Source: Juglans regia (lineage: Eukaryota > Streptophyta > Magnoliopsida > Fagales > Juglandaceae). From it: a DNA stretch of 64,000 nt. Position 1 is the first letter of the stretch. Every line of letters begins with the position of its first letter. The notes beneath the pieces were generated by a model. The model worked only from the letters and a program-made list of their open reading frames with translations. It ran no database searches and was not told the origin of the DNA. The stretch lies in the NCBI RefSeq assembly GCF_001411555.2, contig NC_049911.1:32337044-32401043 (forward strand). Reading direction: 5' to 3'. The position numbers were made by a program, and so were the translations under genes. Of this stretch, positions 46,133 through 59,754 are shown piece by piece.

Positions 46133-47097
46133 GTGCAGACCTCTTGAATAATGTTTTTTCTTTTAGGTGACGTGGCCTGACCGACTGCAAGGCGCCTGCA
46201 TAGGGCTATTGTGTATAGAGGAGCTGAGTTTGGAATCAAATCGAGATAGAAGGGAGGGGTTCTGGTTACCTAGGTTTGTGATTCAATGTGAGTGCATCTA
46301 TTCTCTATTTGGTATGAATCTGACATGGCAACTCATAATAGGAGGGTTGCTTCTCTGGTAAAAATAATCAGACCGCTCCAAAGTGGCTTTCAATTAATAT
46401 TCTTCTTGAAACTGAATTTTTAGCTTTTTTGTATTTAAAAGTACTTTAATATGGGTAAATTAAACAACTTAATTTTATTATTTAAATGATTTTAAGGCTA
46501 TTTAAACATTTTCTAACCCTCCTAATATAATTTTAAACAGAATTTAAATATAAATAATTATATAAAATCATATTAGTTTTTAGATTTAAATTTGTCAAAC
46601 ATATTTTTGTGATTGTGAATAAATAATTGAGAAATTTTATTTATAGTCTTTAAATAGAGACTGCATATTCAAGTCTTTTATTAAATAAAAAAAATGTCAT
46701 TTTAATAAAAATATTATTATAATTTTAAAAAAATTTAAATATAAAATTAAGTTTATTTAGAAACGTTACTTAACATTTTTCTAAATAATTATGGCCATGC
46801 CCATTATTTATGTCAGTTTTCTAGGGTGGCGCACGTACTATTTAATCCTAATTTGCAGTTTAAAATACTCGCTCAGATCTGTGATCTCAAGCGCTTCTCG
46901 AGATTTCATTTAACAGATCCGATTCTAACGAGGATAAATAACTTCAATTACCACTATCGATAGAAAAAAATACGTGCAAAAAAAAAGGACATGGACCAAA
47001 AACAGTCGAAATAAAAGCACAAAATGAACATAAAGCAACGAGCACGTAAGGAAGCGTTTTAGACTGTAGATGGCGTCCGCATCTCTACCACTCGTCG
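46133..47097. other. AT-rich gap, no gene
   Basis: Low-complexity AT-rich sequence from 46380 to 46800. The last 200 bp precede the start of the LHC-like gene and presumably contain its promoter. Confidence 0.5.
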
Positions 47098-50000
47098 ATG
47101 GAGGCTTCATTTTCCACTCACAACACTCGTTCCTCTCTAACCACCGCCACTCTGCAACTCCTTATAAGTAAGTCCAACCCTCAATCTCACATACCCACTT
47201 TGCTCGAATACCCGGATTTCTTTTCTTTTTCTCCTTGTTTTTTCTCTACTATTCGTTTGTTTCCTGGGAAAGATATTGAGGGTAGAAAACATTGTTTAGT
47301 ATATTTAAAATTTATTTGACTCTTCAATCTTGGACATCCAGCTTTCCAGTTACTTTAATTATGCCATTTCTTTGTTGATTTCTTGAAATTTTCTCTACCC
47401 CCTATATTTGGTTGCTAAGCAAAGTGCATATATTAATAGATACTTTCGTCTCAATATCTGTCCCTCAAATTCGCATACTCTCGTCTCAATAGATGGGCTG
47501 CTCTGTTTATTTCTAAAATGGACGAAGGCCAAGAAAAATTTAAAAATTTGGAAAAATGGAATCCATCCACGTATCAGAGCACATGGAGAAGTGGGCGTTG
47601 CTTTGATTTTGACTTTGAGAAAACCTATATTTGGTTATTCAAGATTTTTTTGGCACCAGAGGGAGTCGAGGAATGCACACTATTGTGGCATTTAAAGTGA
47701 GAAAATTTGGTTCTTTCCATTTTCGTTTCCTTTTATTTTTCTACTTTTGTTGGTAACCAGGTATCTGAATTTCTAATATGGCATAGCATGGATTGAGTTC
47801 TTGTTGGCGCTGACTGCTGACAATATGTTGGGAAAGAGAATAAAACTTGGAATGGTCTGGTATACCTCTAATGTACGGGCCAAAAATATTGAGATTCAGA
47901 TTGTAATGATGCATTGATATCGGTATCACAAAACATACAAATAGTGCACATATTATTTCTCTCATGGTCATTATTGATAAAAAATCTGTTAATAGGGTAG
48001 TCAACCATATGCAGATGACGAATGAGTGAAATTTCAATGTCGTTAGATACTGGAAGTTGCTTTTAGAAAATCTTGTCAATATGGGGGGAGTGAAACATGG
48101 TGAATGAGTGAGAATTTGGACACTGATACGGGAAGTTGCTTATTGTAATTTTCTTTTTTGTTGGTCTTTGTGTCACCTCAGAAATTTTGGGTTTCTTTGG
48201 AAGGAGATATGGGTAAAATCATGCTAATTAACAAAACATATGATATGGGCTCTTCTTTATAAAGTAAAGCAAGGAGGGAGTAGAGCTGGAAACAATTATT
48301 TCTTTCCCCACCCAAATGGCCATTTTTTTTTATTCCTGGCTGGTGGCTCATTGAAACATAGTTTGAAAAATTGTACAAGATTTTGTAGTTAGCTTCACTA
48401 TGATATTAAGCAAAACGAATTACATGGCAATTTCATGATAAAACTCTTGAAAGAATATTCAAAGTCTAAGGATGGGCATTTTTGTTTGCATATGTGGTTA
48501 TGCACCATTGACTCAGGTAACTCATGCTTTTCAAGGTCATGGCCTTCTTTATTAGCTGTAAGCATCATAAGGCCCCATTTTGTTTCTCTTGGTGGAATAA
48601 CAGAATTCTCTACTTATTAAGTTATCAATGAGGTACAGTTTCAGGAAAAAATATTTTGATATTTCATGCAATGGCTTACTCATGGCTTGTTGAAATGTGG
48701 CTTGGAAGAGAACTGTGCTTTTCAAATTTGAAATATGAGAATCCAAAAAGGAAAAAAAGGGTATAAATGAGCTTAGAATAAGAACATAAAACTGGTTGAG
48801 GGATTCATTGTCTATATAGTCAAATGGTCGATGTCAGCCTTTGAAAAGGAATCTGTCCCTAAAACTCAAGTCAGGTTTCTCGGTTCATATTTTACCATCT
48901 CAACTGATTAGAGTTCAGAGGGATATAGCCTGAGCATTTCCTTACCTATTTGTTTTATTTGTTTCCATTATTCTCAGTTGGGGATGGAGAAGAGACCAAG
49001 AGACAAGCATGGCCATCAACAGAACCAGAGGACAAGCATTTCGAATCTTGGCTAATCCTAATGTATGCATTAATCCAAGGCTTCCACATGTATACTGACG
49101 AAATATTTGGTTTGAATATGATCACAGGTTTTGTAGGTATGTTATTCGTGATATAATTAGTGCCTTGTGGGAGCAAAATGTTTAGACTCTACTTGCGTGT
49201 TAGATGATTCAGTTTTAACTGCTTGATTAATGGTCATACTTAAAACTGGAGCCATCATCAAGCGAATTTAGGCACTAATAGGTATAGACATGATGTATGG
49301 TAAGTATAGTATGGTCTATTTAATTTATATAATCTACCTTTTGCAGTAATAGTGGCAAATTGGCATCTTTCTTTTTATGTTTTCCCTTTTTACATCAATG
49401 CATTTAGTTCTTTATCTAGTCTGAAGTTATTAATATTTTTGTTCAAATTTTTGGGAGATGCAAGCATGGTCATCAATAAATTGACTTCTTTCTTGTTTCG
49501 TGATTGTGTGTCCGTCTGAGAACCAGGATTTCATACTTTTGTTCAAGTTTCTCATTATCTCATATGTAGAAATTTTGGGGTAAAGACACTTTGCACCGTC
49601 AAAATACCATGAGTTGTACACTTTGTGCTACAAACTATCAAAATGACACACTGAACCCTCAAACTACCAAAAACCGATGTGTTATCCTCGATTAAAATTT
49701 GACTGTCATGATTGTGCCACATCACCCAGCTGTCCTTAGCAGTTAGAATTGAATGAGAACGCAAAGTGTAAGTTTTCTGTAGTTGGCAGATGTGATGCGC
49801 CACTTTGGTAGTTTATAGTACAAAGTGCAAAACCCTGATAGTTTGAGGGTGAAAAGTTTACTATTCCGTAGAAGCTTATATTACAATCTTTTATTTATAG
49901 GTAGAAAATTATGTTACAATCTTAGACATTGAGATTCAATGAAGTAGGAATTCACAGTTATTTTTCTTTTTCTCTCGCACGCTTCCTTTTCCTTTAACTC

Positions 50001-50996
50001 ACTTTGTTGCTTGACCAAGTTGCACTGTGTGACGAAAATGTTTTGTTTATTGAATTTCCATTTGTGTAAAATAGCAAACTAGCAGCCATACCAATAAAAT
50101 AATCTTCTGATCGCTTATTGTCCTTATTGGATGTACCCTAACCAAACTAAATAAATGCATAGGTGTCTTCAGCGAGGGGAGGCTCAAATAAGGAAGTGAT
50201 CATGGTTGATCCTTTGGAAGCCAAGCGGTTGGCTGCCAAACAAATGAAAGAAATTAATGCAAAAGAGAAATTCAAGGTGAAGGAAATCCCACGTTTGGTG
50301 AAAACATTGACTTGTTCCAGTGCACTCACTCTATTCTACCACAATCTTCTGGTCGGGATAAATATTAGCTGAATTTGTAGATCTTTCGTGGTGATATCAA
50401 TCTTTGCATTAACTGTCAGCAGGAAACTTTAATGTGTTATGTAGGGCATGGATTTTGCACTAGATTGTTTCCTATATGTTATATGCTTCACCCTTTAGCT
50501 TAAATTTTCTTGGTAAGAAAAGAGGAACGAGTTACTTCTCAAAAGAAAAGAGGGCTAAGTTTGTTAATTTCTGTTCTTTTCTTTTCTCCCTAATGCAAGA
50601 TAGATTGGATCAATCAATGATGCCATAAAATAGATCATAATCAAGTTACTTATCGGTCTGGCTGGAACTATGTTGTGATTACAGAGAAGACGTCAAATTG
50701 AAGCCATTAATGGAGCATGGGCAATGATTGGTCTCACAGCAGGTTTGGTAATCGAAGGTCAAACCGGAAAAAGTATTTTGGCACAGGTAAACTTACTATT
50801 GCTCCCCGTGTGTGCACATGTACATGGTCTCTCTCTCTCTCACACACACACACTGACATGGAATGTTTTGAATTTGGTTAATTGATAACTAGTTCCTCCA
50901 ATTGACTGTATCTTTTGAGTTACCACACATGCGATGAATGCTTTTCACTTTCAGTTGGCTGAATACTGGAGCACCATTGTCAGTTTTTTTGTGTGA
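47098..50996 (+). CDS. Small protein with a one-helix LHC-like C-terminus (tentative model)
   Basis: Tentative five-exon model: 47098-47167, 48978-49136 (or to 49127), 50173-50276, 50685-50786, 50955-50996; 158 or 155 aa, all phases consistent. The N-terminus (MEASFSTHNTRSSLTTATLQ) is Ser/Thr-rich with almost no acid, as in a short plastid transit peptide. The middle is acidic (GDGEETKRQAWPSTEPEDKH). Then comes a charged helix (DPLEAKRLAAKQMKEINAKE) and the single hydrophobic helix RQIEAINGAWAMIGLTAGLV-IEGQTG, which matches the ExxNGRxAMIGF...E pattern of high-light-inducible/one-helix proteins. The Arg of that pattern is Ala here. Exons 3-5 are convincing; exon 2 boundaries and the link to exon 1 rest on phase only. 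A missed exon in the 1.8-kb first intron is possible. It could be a thylakoid chlorophyll- or carotenoid-binding auxiliary protein. Confidence 0.55.
50829..50853. repeat. (CT)n(CA)n microsatellite
   Basis: CT units run directly into CA units, inside the last intron of the LHC-like gene. Confidence 0.9.
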
Positions 50997-53900
50997 TGCG
51001 GGTAAAGATTGAGAAATTGCAGATTCTTCTTGGATCGTTCTTTGAAACCGAACCTGTTAGATCTTTCAAATAATGTTGCTTCTGTCCACAAATCTTGTAC
51101 CTTTTTATTTGAATTGATACTCGTTACATACATTGTAAAAATTCTTTCTGCCAGCACAGTTTAATCAGATTCTAATATGTAAAAACTCTTTCTGCCAGCA
51201 CTGATCAATCACAATTTGTTGAACATTGTTTAATGTTGAACATTGATTACCAATAGGTAAAAATTGGTAAAAATTTGAGATTTTTTATTCTTTTTGTGCT
51301 TGTGATTCATGTGGATGGGTCAATCCTACAAATTAAAATTGTAGTTCCCTGCATGTGTTTGGAATCCTGAAAAGTCTAATATGGTATATTATCCGGAATT
51401 CCTAAGCTTAGTATTCATCCATACAAACTTGCTGATCACTTTAGGCATCTTTGATGATTGCTTACAACTGCCTCATATGTATGGAACCAAGTAAATGACC
51501 TTGTTTCGTTGATGTCCTATCAAGGTCCCAAACCGACAGGCTATAAAGGACAGATGCCAGAATCGCAAATGAAAGTCCCCCTCTCCATGAGTCTCCCCCC
51601 ACCACCAAAACGGTAAAGGAGAAAATAACGTGTGCATCAAGAAGTCCTTGTTAGACACCTAGCCATTCAAAAGAAACCCCAAACAATTATAGATAATGCC
51701 AACTAGGAGTGGATACATTTCATGTTGCTCTGTATTGTGATAATTTCCCATCAATCTATTCCGCTCAGCTTGGTACTATTTGTAGGGAAAAAAAAAAAAG
51801 AATATACACATATATATTTGCATGAGAAAATATATTTAAAAATTGTGAATTATACAATTGTCGCGTAATCACTTTGAAATAAATAAATAAATAAATAAAA
51901 CATAGGACTCACATGAAAAAAATTAATTTTTTAATAATGAATCTCACTCTTTTTTTAAAGTGTTATATAGTGTTTTTGCACTTCACGATTATAAGTAGAA
52001 TTATTATATATATATATTATTAAAAAAAAAAACTGGGAGGAAAGTGCATTGTTAAATCCGTATGTCAACAAATGGAAGCAGCTTCCAAGAAAGGGGCGCC
52101 ATTGCTCAATCAAAACCCACAAAGATATGGATAGACATCACGTATTATAATCAACAAGGAAAGAAAAGTTAGTGCTCATGTAAAGGAATTAGACCATTCT
52201 CAAAAGCACATTCTCTCAGATTTTTTCACCACCGTCTTCGGTCTTCTCTTCAAATCGACATCTTGGAATTAAACGGTCAATTACCAGTACTCCAACCAAG
52301 TTGTACGTTAATTTGGGAATTGCTCTTCCTTTATTTTATCGTATCAAAACCTGAGAAAATCCTCGGTGGGTTCTTGCCCCTTTTGTTTGACAACGACCAA
52401 TACCAGCCAATTGTGTGCCCACAAGTCACCCTTTCTCGTGACGACGTGTCAATCAATGATTTAATTTTTTTTTTGCACATTGACCGAAGACTTCGACGTT
52501 TGTTGATACGTGCAGGTTCAAGGAATCTCAGTAAAGAAGATTCAAATGTTCAAAGGATAACTAAGTTTAGACCTTAGAATCCACCGTTTTAGGTACTTGA
52601 TCTCAAGCATTTGAACTAAAAAAAAAAAAACTGGGAATTCAAATTCAAGCAGGCAGCTCTGACTAATCCGGCATGAGCGTAGAGGTGCATCTACCGGCAT
52701 TTATCCACCTTGGACGTTGACCATCCCTTAATGATCTGCCACGTGGACAAACATCGAAGAGATCTACCTAACATTCTGGGTTGCCCTTCACATGGAATTG
52801 TAAAGAGTCAACAAAATACATATATATAGACTTATGGTAGACTTCATGGGTAATAAAACCCTAGTTACCAAGAAAGAGCCGGCCAGGGAAAACCTATTCA
52901 TACTTCACACATGCATCTGTCCGGCCAATGCATGTCGGCTTGACTACAACAATTAAATAGATCTAAACTAGAGCCACGTATATATATATATATATATATA
53001 TGTATGCATGATCCTAGCTCGATGTTAAAAGATTTACCTTTTTCCTTCTCGTGATAAATGTTTGGTTAAGGTCGGTAGAGGTAGTTATGGCAATCTCCTA
53101 ACCAACACTTTTTTGAACATGCATGGGTATTATGTTTCGATCTGTTGGGGGCCGGCAGGCATGCCGCTTGAGGAGTTGGTATCATTTGTTTAATCTTTAG
53201 CTGTCTCCTTTAAGATTGTAACACATACCCCCTGTCGGTCCAATTCAAAATTATGATGCCCTGGTATCCTAGTGCTAGCTGTCCCCTCTATACATGCTGC
53301 ATGTATCGACATATATGCATGCATCACATCCATATATATATGATCATGAGAAAAAAATCTTGCTCTCTCTCCCATGATCTTATCATGAAATTAATGGCTA
53401 TATATATATATATAATCGAATGCACTGTTTCAAGTTTCAACGTTTTAATTAATCCCCTCCATAGATAAGCACGTACGCAAAGAAAGAGCTTTTTGTTTCT
53501 TTTCTTGTTCCGGATAAGCATCTGATCTAGTACTGTTCGAGTGAGATATCTATCTATAACCACCCAGAATATTAAAATATATATATGGGATAATAATTAA
53601 TGTGCAGAAATATTAATTTTACGCCAGAAGATAATTACGTAAATGCCAATTAATTGGCCGGAACTTATACATCTTATTTTTATATATATATAAAGACCTA
53701 TTTATTGAGAAGAAAGCTGCATGCATTTCGTTTAGCTGTTAAGTCACGTGTGTAAATATATACAAATTAAGTTGATAATTAATAACAATTTATAAGTACA
53801 AGATGATTGATCAAGCTTATCCAGAATTAAATATTAATCAAAGCTTTCGTGTTTGGCCGTTCTAACCCTTTGACATTTCCTTTTAACGTTTCTTTTATTT

Positions 53901-56751
53901 TTACAACTCTTCTCAATTTATCTCATCTAATCATTATAATTTTCTTAAATTTTTATACAAAATAAAATAAAAAACTCAATTTTTTTAAAATTCTAAAATA
54001 AAAATAATATTAAAAAAATATATTTTAACAATATTTTATTTAATTTTTAACTTTAATCTCAACTCATTTATAAAAACAAACGAGATTTAATTAGTCCCAA
54101 TTTGGATTAAAAACTCACCAACTCATTTCATTTCATTATTATAATTTTTTTAAATTTTCACATAAAATATAATAAATAATTTAATTTTTTTAAAATTTTA
54201 AAATAATAATAATATTAAAAAATAATATTTTAACAGTATTTTATTTTACTATTCAATTTATAAATCATCTCAACTCTATCTCTAAATTTCAACTTATATA
54301 TATGACCTAGAAATATGACCTAGATATATATGACCTAGAAATAGAAAGATTAATTTATGAAGAAAACGTAGGCTAAGATAAATATGATCGGGTCATAATT
54401 GTCAGCTGCCTCGTCAAATCAAAGAAACTGCATGCGAAAATTTTGAACCAAAAGCCGAAAAGACGAAAAAGGGCGATCATAAATAAATTATAATAATTAA
54501 TATTCCTGGGTATGAAATAAAAATCGTACAAGAGCGACGCATAAAAGTGAGAAAAAAGTTTTTGGGAGTACTAATCAATCCTATTATTCGAATATTCCTC
54601 CCCCATCTTTAATCTTTAACACTTTTAAAATAGTAAAAAGTTTTAATTATATTAAGTTAGATCCCAACACTACTCATATTTTATATTATTTATGGATAAT
54701 TAAAGTTATTAAAATGATTATAAATATATATTTTTTTTTTACATAAAATAGAAAATTAATCTTTTAGAGGATTAGGAAATACTGACTTATCATTTTTGTA
54801 GTTAATAAGATTTCAATGCGTTATAAGAAAAATTCGCTTAACTGATGATTACATTAAATAAATAAAAAATAATAATAATAATAATACTAGCGATATCCTA
54901 AAGTTTTTTTATTTATATATAAAAACATATACAAAATAATAAAAATCTAATCTGCGTGATGAGTGGGTCCTACAGATAAACGCAGAGATAGGAATACCAA
55001 ACTCCGCAGACATTTAAGACAAGGTTGCCGCCCTCGTTCTCGTTAGTGGAAAATCTTGTGGATAAAGTGGGACCCACATATAAAGCTACTGGCCACGTAG
55101 CTGCCCAGAGTGGGCCCCTCCTTTAACATCGGTTTGGATCAGTCTCTAGTCGCTGTACGTGACTCAATTATAAAAAGTTTTAGACAGCTTCCATCAAATC
55201 TAAAGTCCAGGTTGCCACGATGGTCCACTAAAAATCCTCCACGTTTTTTCAGATTTGTACGCCGTCGGATCACTGTTTTTTTTTTTTTTTTTTTTTGTCC
55301 GGTTATATCATATATGAGTACGGTTCATGAAGAAATTAAAATTTTAGTTTGATATCAAAAGTCAAAACCCTTTCATTTTAATGTTTTTAAAATTCAAAAT
55401 ATTGAAAACATTCTCTCTATACATACCATAGATCATCAATACATGGATAATGATCAAAACACTGCAATCTCCTTTTTTTATTATTGTTTTTTGTTGAATA
55501 AATCTCATTCCTCAATTTCTTCCCAATATTTAAGTGATTTCCCATTTTAAGAAGACACATTATCTTTGACTTTATAACGTATGAACATCTTAATTATTTT
55601 AATAAAATTATTTAAAACATTGGATAAAAATTCAATCCTAGTATTAAGAATGTATAGTTATGGGTTATATAAATGATGTGCATTTTTTTAAAAAAATATT
55701 AAAATCTGTTATTAAAAAATTAATTTTTTTTATATGAATCTTATTTATTATTTTAAAAAAAAGAGTGTAGTAGTATTTAGATTGCAAGTATCATTTGAGT
55801 TAATCCGGCTTTAATAAGTCTATAACGAGGTCAATGAAGTATTAATCCGAACTCATACGGTGCTATGCTATGAACAAGGCTTGGACAATAGGTGGCAGTT
55901 GTTCCATTCAAAATTGGCAAATTGCTTGATGTCAACTGAGGTTTATATGTAAGAACGTGCAGAAAGAAGACCGGTGGAATTTGGAAATGGCTGTTCGAGA
56001 CGTCAGCAGTGGAAGGAGCACCTCGATCGTTGCCAAGTCACCAGTCAAACGTAAGTCCGTGACTTTGGCCGAAACGACCCCCACACGCCACGTTTCGCCT
56101 ATAACAAACCCCCACGCGGCTACTTCTAGTAGGAACTTCCTTCCCATTTTCCAACATTTTTTTAACAAGTCTCCGGGAGACCGCCTTACCCAATCTCATT
56201 CTTATCATCATGTTCATCAGAAAAATATATTAAAAACTAAAATTGGACACGTAGGTAATTACGTGTATTTTAATTAATATCATCATAAATTATGCTTAAA
56301 AGACAAGGAAAAAAAGTTTGAAGCTTCCTTTTATTATTTCACTCTATATAGGTAAAAAGTTTGGAAAAAAAGAAGAAGATATTACTATTTATTCTAGATT
56401 TTAATAAATTTAATTATTAAATATTAAATATGAACAATTAAAAGGCAGATTAAAATTCATCAAAAAAAGAAAAATCAATTGCGTGTCTGAGTCGGTAATT
56501 TCACATGTTTTAACGAAGTTATTTTTGTTAAACCCGGAAGAAGGAGGAATACCAAAGACTCTCTTCCTTATCAGAATTCGGCAAAATCCGATGTGGAGAG
56601 AATCGGTCGTGGAAGTAATGCCTGATGGCGTGATCTTGAACGTTGAATTCATCTCGTATGACGTAACTACATACATCCTAGTCTAGCACGTCGTTCTTAT
56701 CCGCAATATTGCTACGTTTCTTTCCATCTTCACGGACAGCACCTCCTCGTT
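50997..56751. other. Gene-poor AT-rich region with dispersed repeats
   Basis: Contains family 2 copies at about 51830-51995 and 55660-55790, two back-to-back family 1 copies at about 53890-54090 and 54090-54300, a (TA)n run at about 52979-53001 and a poly-T run near 55280. ORFs at 52263-52577, 55957-56277 and 56410-56686 (both strands) have no recognised domain. The 56480-56690 stretch is open on both strands and more even in composition; it may be 5' leader of the trehalose gene or a decayed fragment. Confidence 0.5.
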
Positions 56752-56814
56752 ATGGAAATTGTATCAGTCCCTTCTATACGATTTACTCCCAGAATTCAAC
56801 GCCCACCTCTATAA
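56752..56814 (+). promoter_or_regulatory. Upstream ORF before the trehalose-phosphate synthase gene
   Basis: ATG GAA ATT ... CTA TAA, 20 codons, 109 nt before the main ATG. Upstream ORFs are common in sugar-responsive plant genes. Whether this one lies in the mRNA and is conserved cannot be seen from one sequence. Confidence 0.4.
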
Positions 56815-56923
56815 TTCTTGGATCAAACTACTGCAAAACCAAAAGACAAGAAGAATAAGAGATCGAAGAACATTTTATTGTTTGTTTGTGCGCTTGGGTT
56901 TCTTGAGTCTGTGTCTTCTGAAT

Positions 56924-59754
56924 ATGTTTTCGAGCTCTTGCATGGACCTGAAGAATTTGGTCTCGGTGGATGACTTTTGGTCATTGAATCAGGATCCTCC
57001 GAAGGAGATGCGGGTCCCCAAAGTTATATCTAGATACGGCCCATCCATGGACGACGAAGACGACGGCGTTGTAATTCCCAAACGAATCATCGTGGCGAAC
57101 GAGTTGCCGATACGGGCTGTCTGCGACGGCGAGACCGGCCGGTGGTCATTCGAGTACGATGCGGACAGTCTGTATCTGCAGCTCAGGGACGGGTTCGGTG
57201 ATGAAGTGGAGGTCGTCTACGTGGGGTGCCTAAAGGCCGAGATCGACGTGGCTGACCAGGACGACGTCGCGCAGGAACTTCAGGACAAGTTCCGATGCGT
57301 CCCGGTTTTCTTACCGCGCGAGATTCGGAGCGGGTTCTACCACGGATTTTGCAAGCATTATCTTTGGCCTTTGTTTCACTACATGCTGCCGATAACGTCG
57401 AGCCAGGGCACGCGGTTCGATCGTGCCCTGTGGCGGGCCTACTGCAGCGCGAACAAGATGTTCGCAGACAAGGTGATGGAGGTGTTGAGCCCCGAGCTGG
57501 AAGATTACGTTTGGATCCACAACTATCACCTCATGTTACTGCCTAGTTTCTTGAGAAGAAGGTTTCACAGAATCAAGCTCGGTTTTTTCCTGCACAGCCC
57601 CTTCCCTTCGTCTGAGATATATAGAACTATACCGGTACATAAGGAAATTCTCCAGGCTCTGTTGAATTGTGATGTGATTGGCTTTCACACGTTTGATTAT
57701 GCTAGACACTTCTTGTCCTATTGCAGTAGGTTGTTGGGTCTTGATTATCGATCGAACCGAGGTTACATTGGGTTGGAATACTGTGGTAGAACAGTTGGTG
57801 TTAAGATTTTACCGGCTGGGATTCATATGGGTCAGCTTCAATGGGCTTTGTCCCAGAAGGAGACGGCCGAGAAGTTCAAGGAACTGAAGAAAAAATTTGA
57901 AGGAAAATTTGTGATTTTGGGTGCGGATGATATGGATATGTTCAAGGGTATTAATTTTAAGCTTTCTGCGATGGGACAGCTTTTAGAAGAACAAGAAAAG
58001 TACAGGGGAAAAGTGGTTTTTGTTCAGATTAAAAACCCTGCAAGGAGCCAGGGAAAGGATATTCGGGATGTCGAGAGTGAGATTAGTGCTATTGCAAATG
58101 AAATTAATCAGAAGTATGGAGGACCCGATTACGAGCCAATTGTGCTCGTCAATGGCCCGGTTACGACCCAAGAAAAGGCCGCTTACTACGCCATTGCAGA
58201 ATGCTGCGTGGTGACTCCTGTGAGAGATGGCATGAATTTGGTTCCTTACAAGTACACTGTATGCAGGGAGGGCTCCCCTGCTCTGGACAAGGCACTGGGA
58301 AATGAGGAGGCTGTGCAGCCCAAGAAGAGCGTGATCATTGTGTCTGAGTTCATTGGATGCTCACCGTCTCTTAGTGGGGCGATCCGCGTCAATCCATGGA
58401 GTATCGATGATGTTTCTACTGCCATGTATTCGGCCATTGAAATGGAGGAATCAGAGAAACAATTACGCCATGAGAAGCATTACAAGTATATTAGCTCTCA
58501 TGATGTTGCCTATTGGGCTAAGAGTTTTGATCAAGATCTTGTGAGAGCTTCTAAATGGGTAGATGATGTGAGGCTTTGGACCATGGGGCTCGGTTTTGGA
58601 TTCAAAGTTGCAGCTTTGAATAGTAATTACAGGAGGCTTTTAGTGGATTACGTTGTATCTGCTTATAGGAGAACAAATAGCAGATTGATCCTTTTGGACT
58701 ATGATGGCACTATGATGCCGAAAACGCATGTGGACAAGACTCCTAGCAGCGATGTTATTTCAGTATTGAATTCGTTATGTAGTGATCCCAGAAACATAGT
58801 TTTCGTTGTGAGTGGAAGAGGAAGAGATTGTTTAAGCAAGTGGTTTTCTCCATGCGAGAAAATGGGTATTTCAGCAGAGCATGGTTACTTTACTAGGTAA
58901 TAATGCTTTAAAAATTTTTTTGCTTGCGATCATCTGTTTGTATACATCCGCTTGTTTTCTCGCTTGATGCGTTATTTTTTCTTTCGTTCTTTCATTTGTT
59001 GTAGGTGGACTAAGGATGCTTCATGGGAGACTTGCTCCCTGATAATGGACTTTGATTGGAAAAACATCGCGTTACCTGTGATGGAACATTATACAGAGGC
59101 AACAGATGGGTCTTTCATAGAGCAGAAAGAAAGTGCAGTGGTGTGGCACTATGAACATGCTGACCTTCATTTTGGCTCATGGCAGGCTAAGGAGCTTCTC
59201 GACCACCTCGAGAATGTACTTGCTAAGGAGCCTGTTGCTGTTACAAGGGGCCAGTTCATAATCGAAGTGAAACCACAGGTATGAATCAATTTCATAAAAA
59301 AAAAAAAATCAAGATCATTCATTTTTTGCTGGACAAGCATCTCAAGAATATCAGTCACCATCCCATCATGTTATTTTGTGGATTGCAACGGTTGTAATGG
59401 ATGGCCTTTTTTAATGAACTTCAGGGTGTTAGCAAAGGGAAAGCTGTGGAAAACATTGTCTCGACCATGAGAAAGCAGGGGAAGTTGCCAGATTTTGTGC
59501 TGTGCATAGGAGACGACCGCTCAGATGAAGTTATGTTCGAGACTATAGCGGATAAGGTTGTCAGCCAATCCTTGCCAGCCATTAGAGAAGTATTTGCCTG
59601 CACTGTTGGTCTGAAACCAAGCAAGGCAAAATACTTTCTTGATGATACTGATGAAGTCATCAAGTTGCTTCAAGGCCTTGCTGCAGAATCATCGATTCAA
59701 GCAAATTCCGATTATCTCAAGGAATCCGTTGGAAGGAATCCCTCGGATGACTGA
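56924..59754 (+). CDS. Class II trehalose-6-phosphate synthase/phosphatase-like protein
   Basis: Three exons: 56924-58896, 59005-59278, 59425-59754; 858 aa, the normal class II length. A long first exon followed by two short ones is the class II gene structure. It has an N-terminal GT20 domain (about 55-545: KRIIVANELPIRA, GFCKHYLWPLFHYMLP, HNYHLMLLPSFLRRRF, LGFFLHSPFPSSEIYRT, VRDGMNLVPYKYTV, VSEFIGCSPSLSGAIRVNPW) and a C-terminal phosphatase-like HAD domain (LLDYDGT at about 590, SGRGRDCLSKWF, EVKPQGVSKG, GDDRSDE at about 775). Plant class II TPS proteins (TPS5-11) keep both domains but mostly show little or no catalysis, and act in sugar signalling with SnRK1. The phosphatase motifs DxDGT and GDDRSDE are intact. 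The start MFSSSCMDLKNL matches the conserved class II N-terminus; there is no upstream in-frame ATG. The paralogue is not resolved. Confidence 0.93.

Noticed and set aside
47408..47700. Possible exon with MDEGQEKFKNLEKW and neighbours
   Set aside because: Open for 60-95 codons but with no splice partner in phase and no recognised domain; left in the first intron of the LHC-like gene.
56410..56686. ORFs open on both strands just upstream of the trehalose gene
   Set aside because: No recognised protein similarity; may be leader sequence or a decayed fragment.
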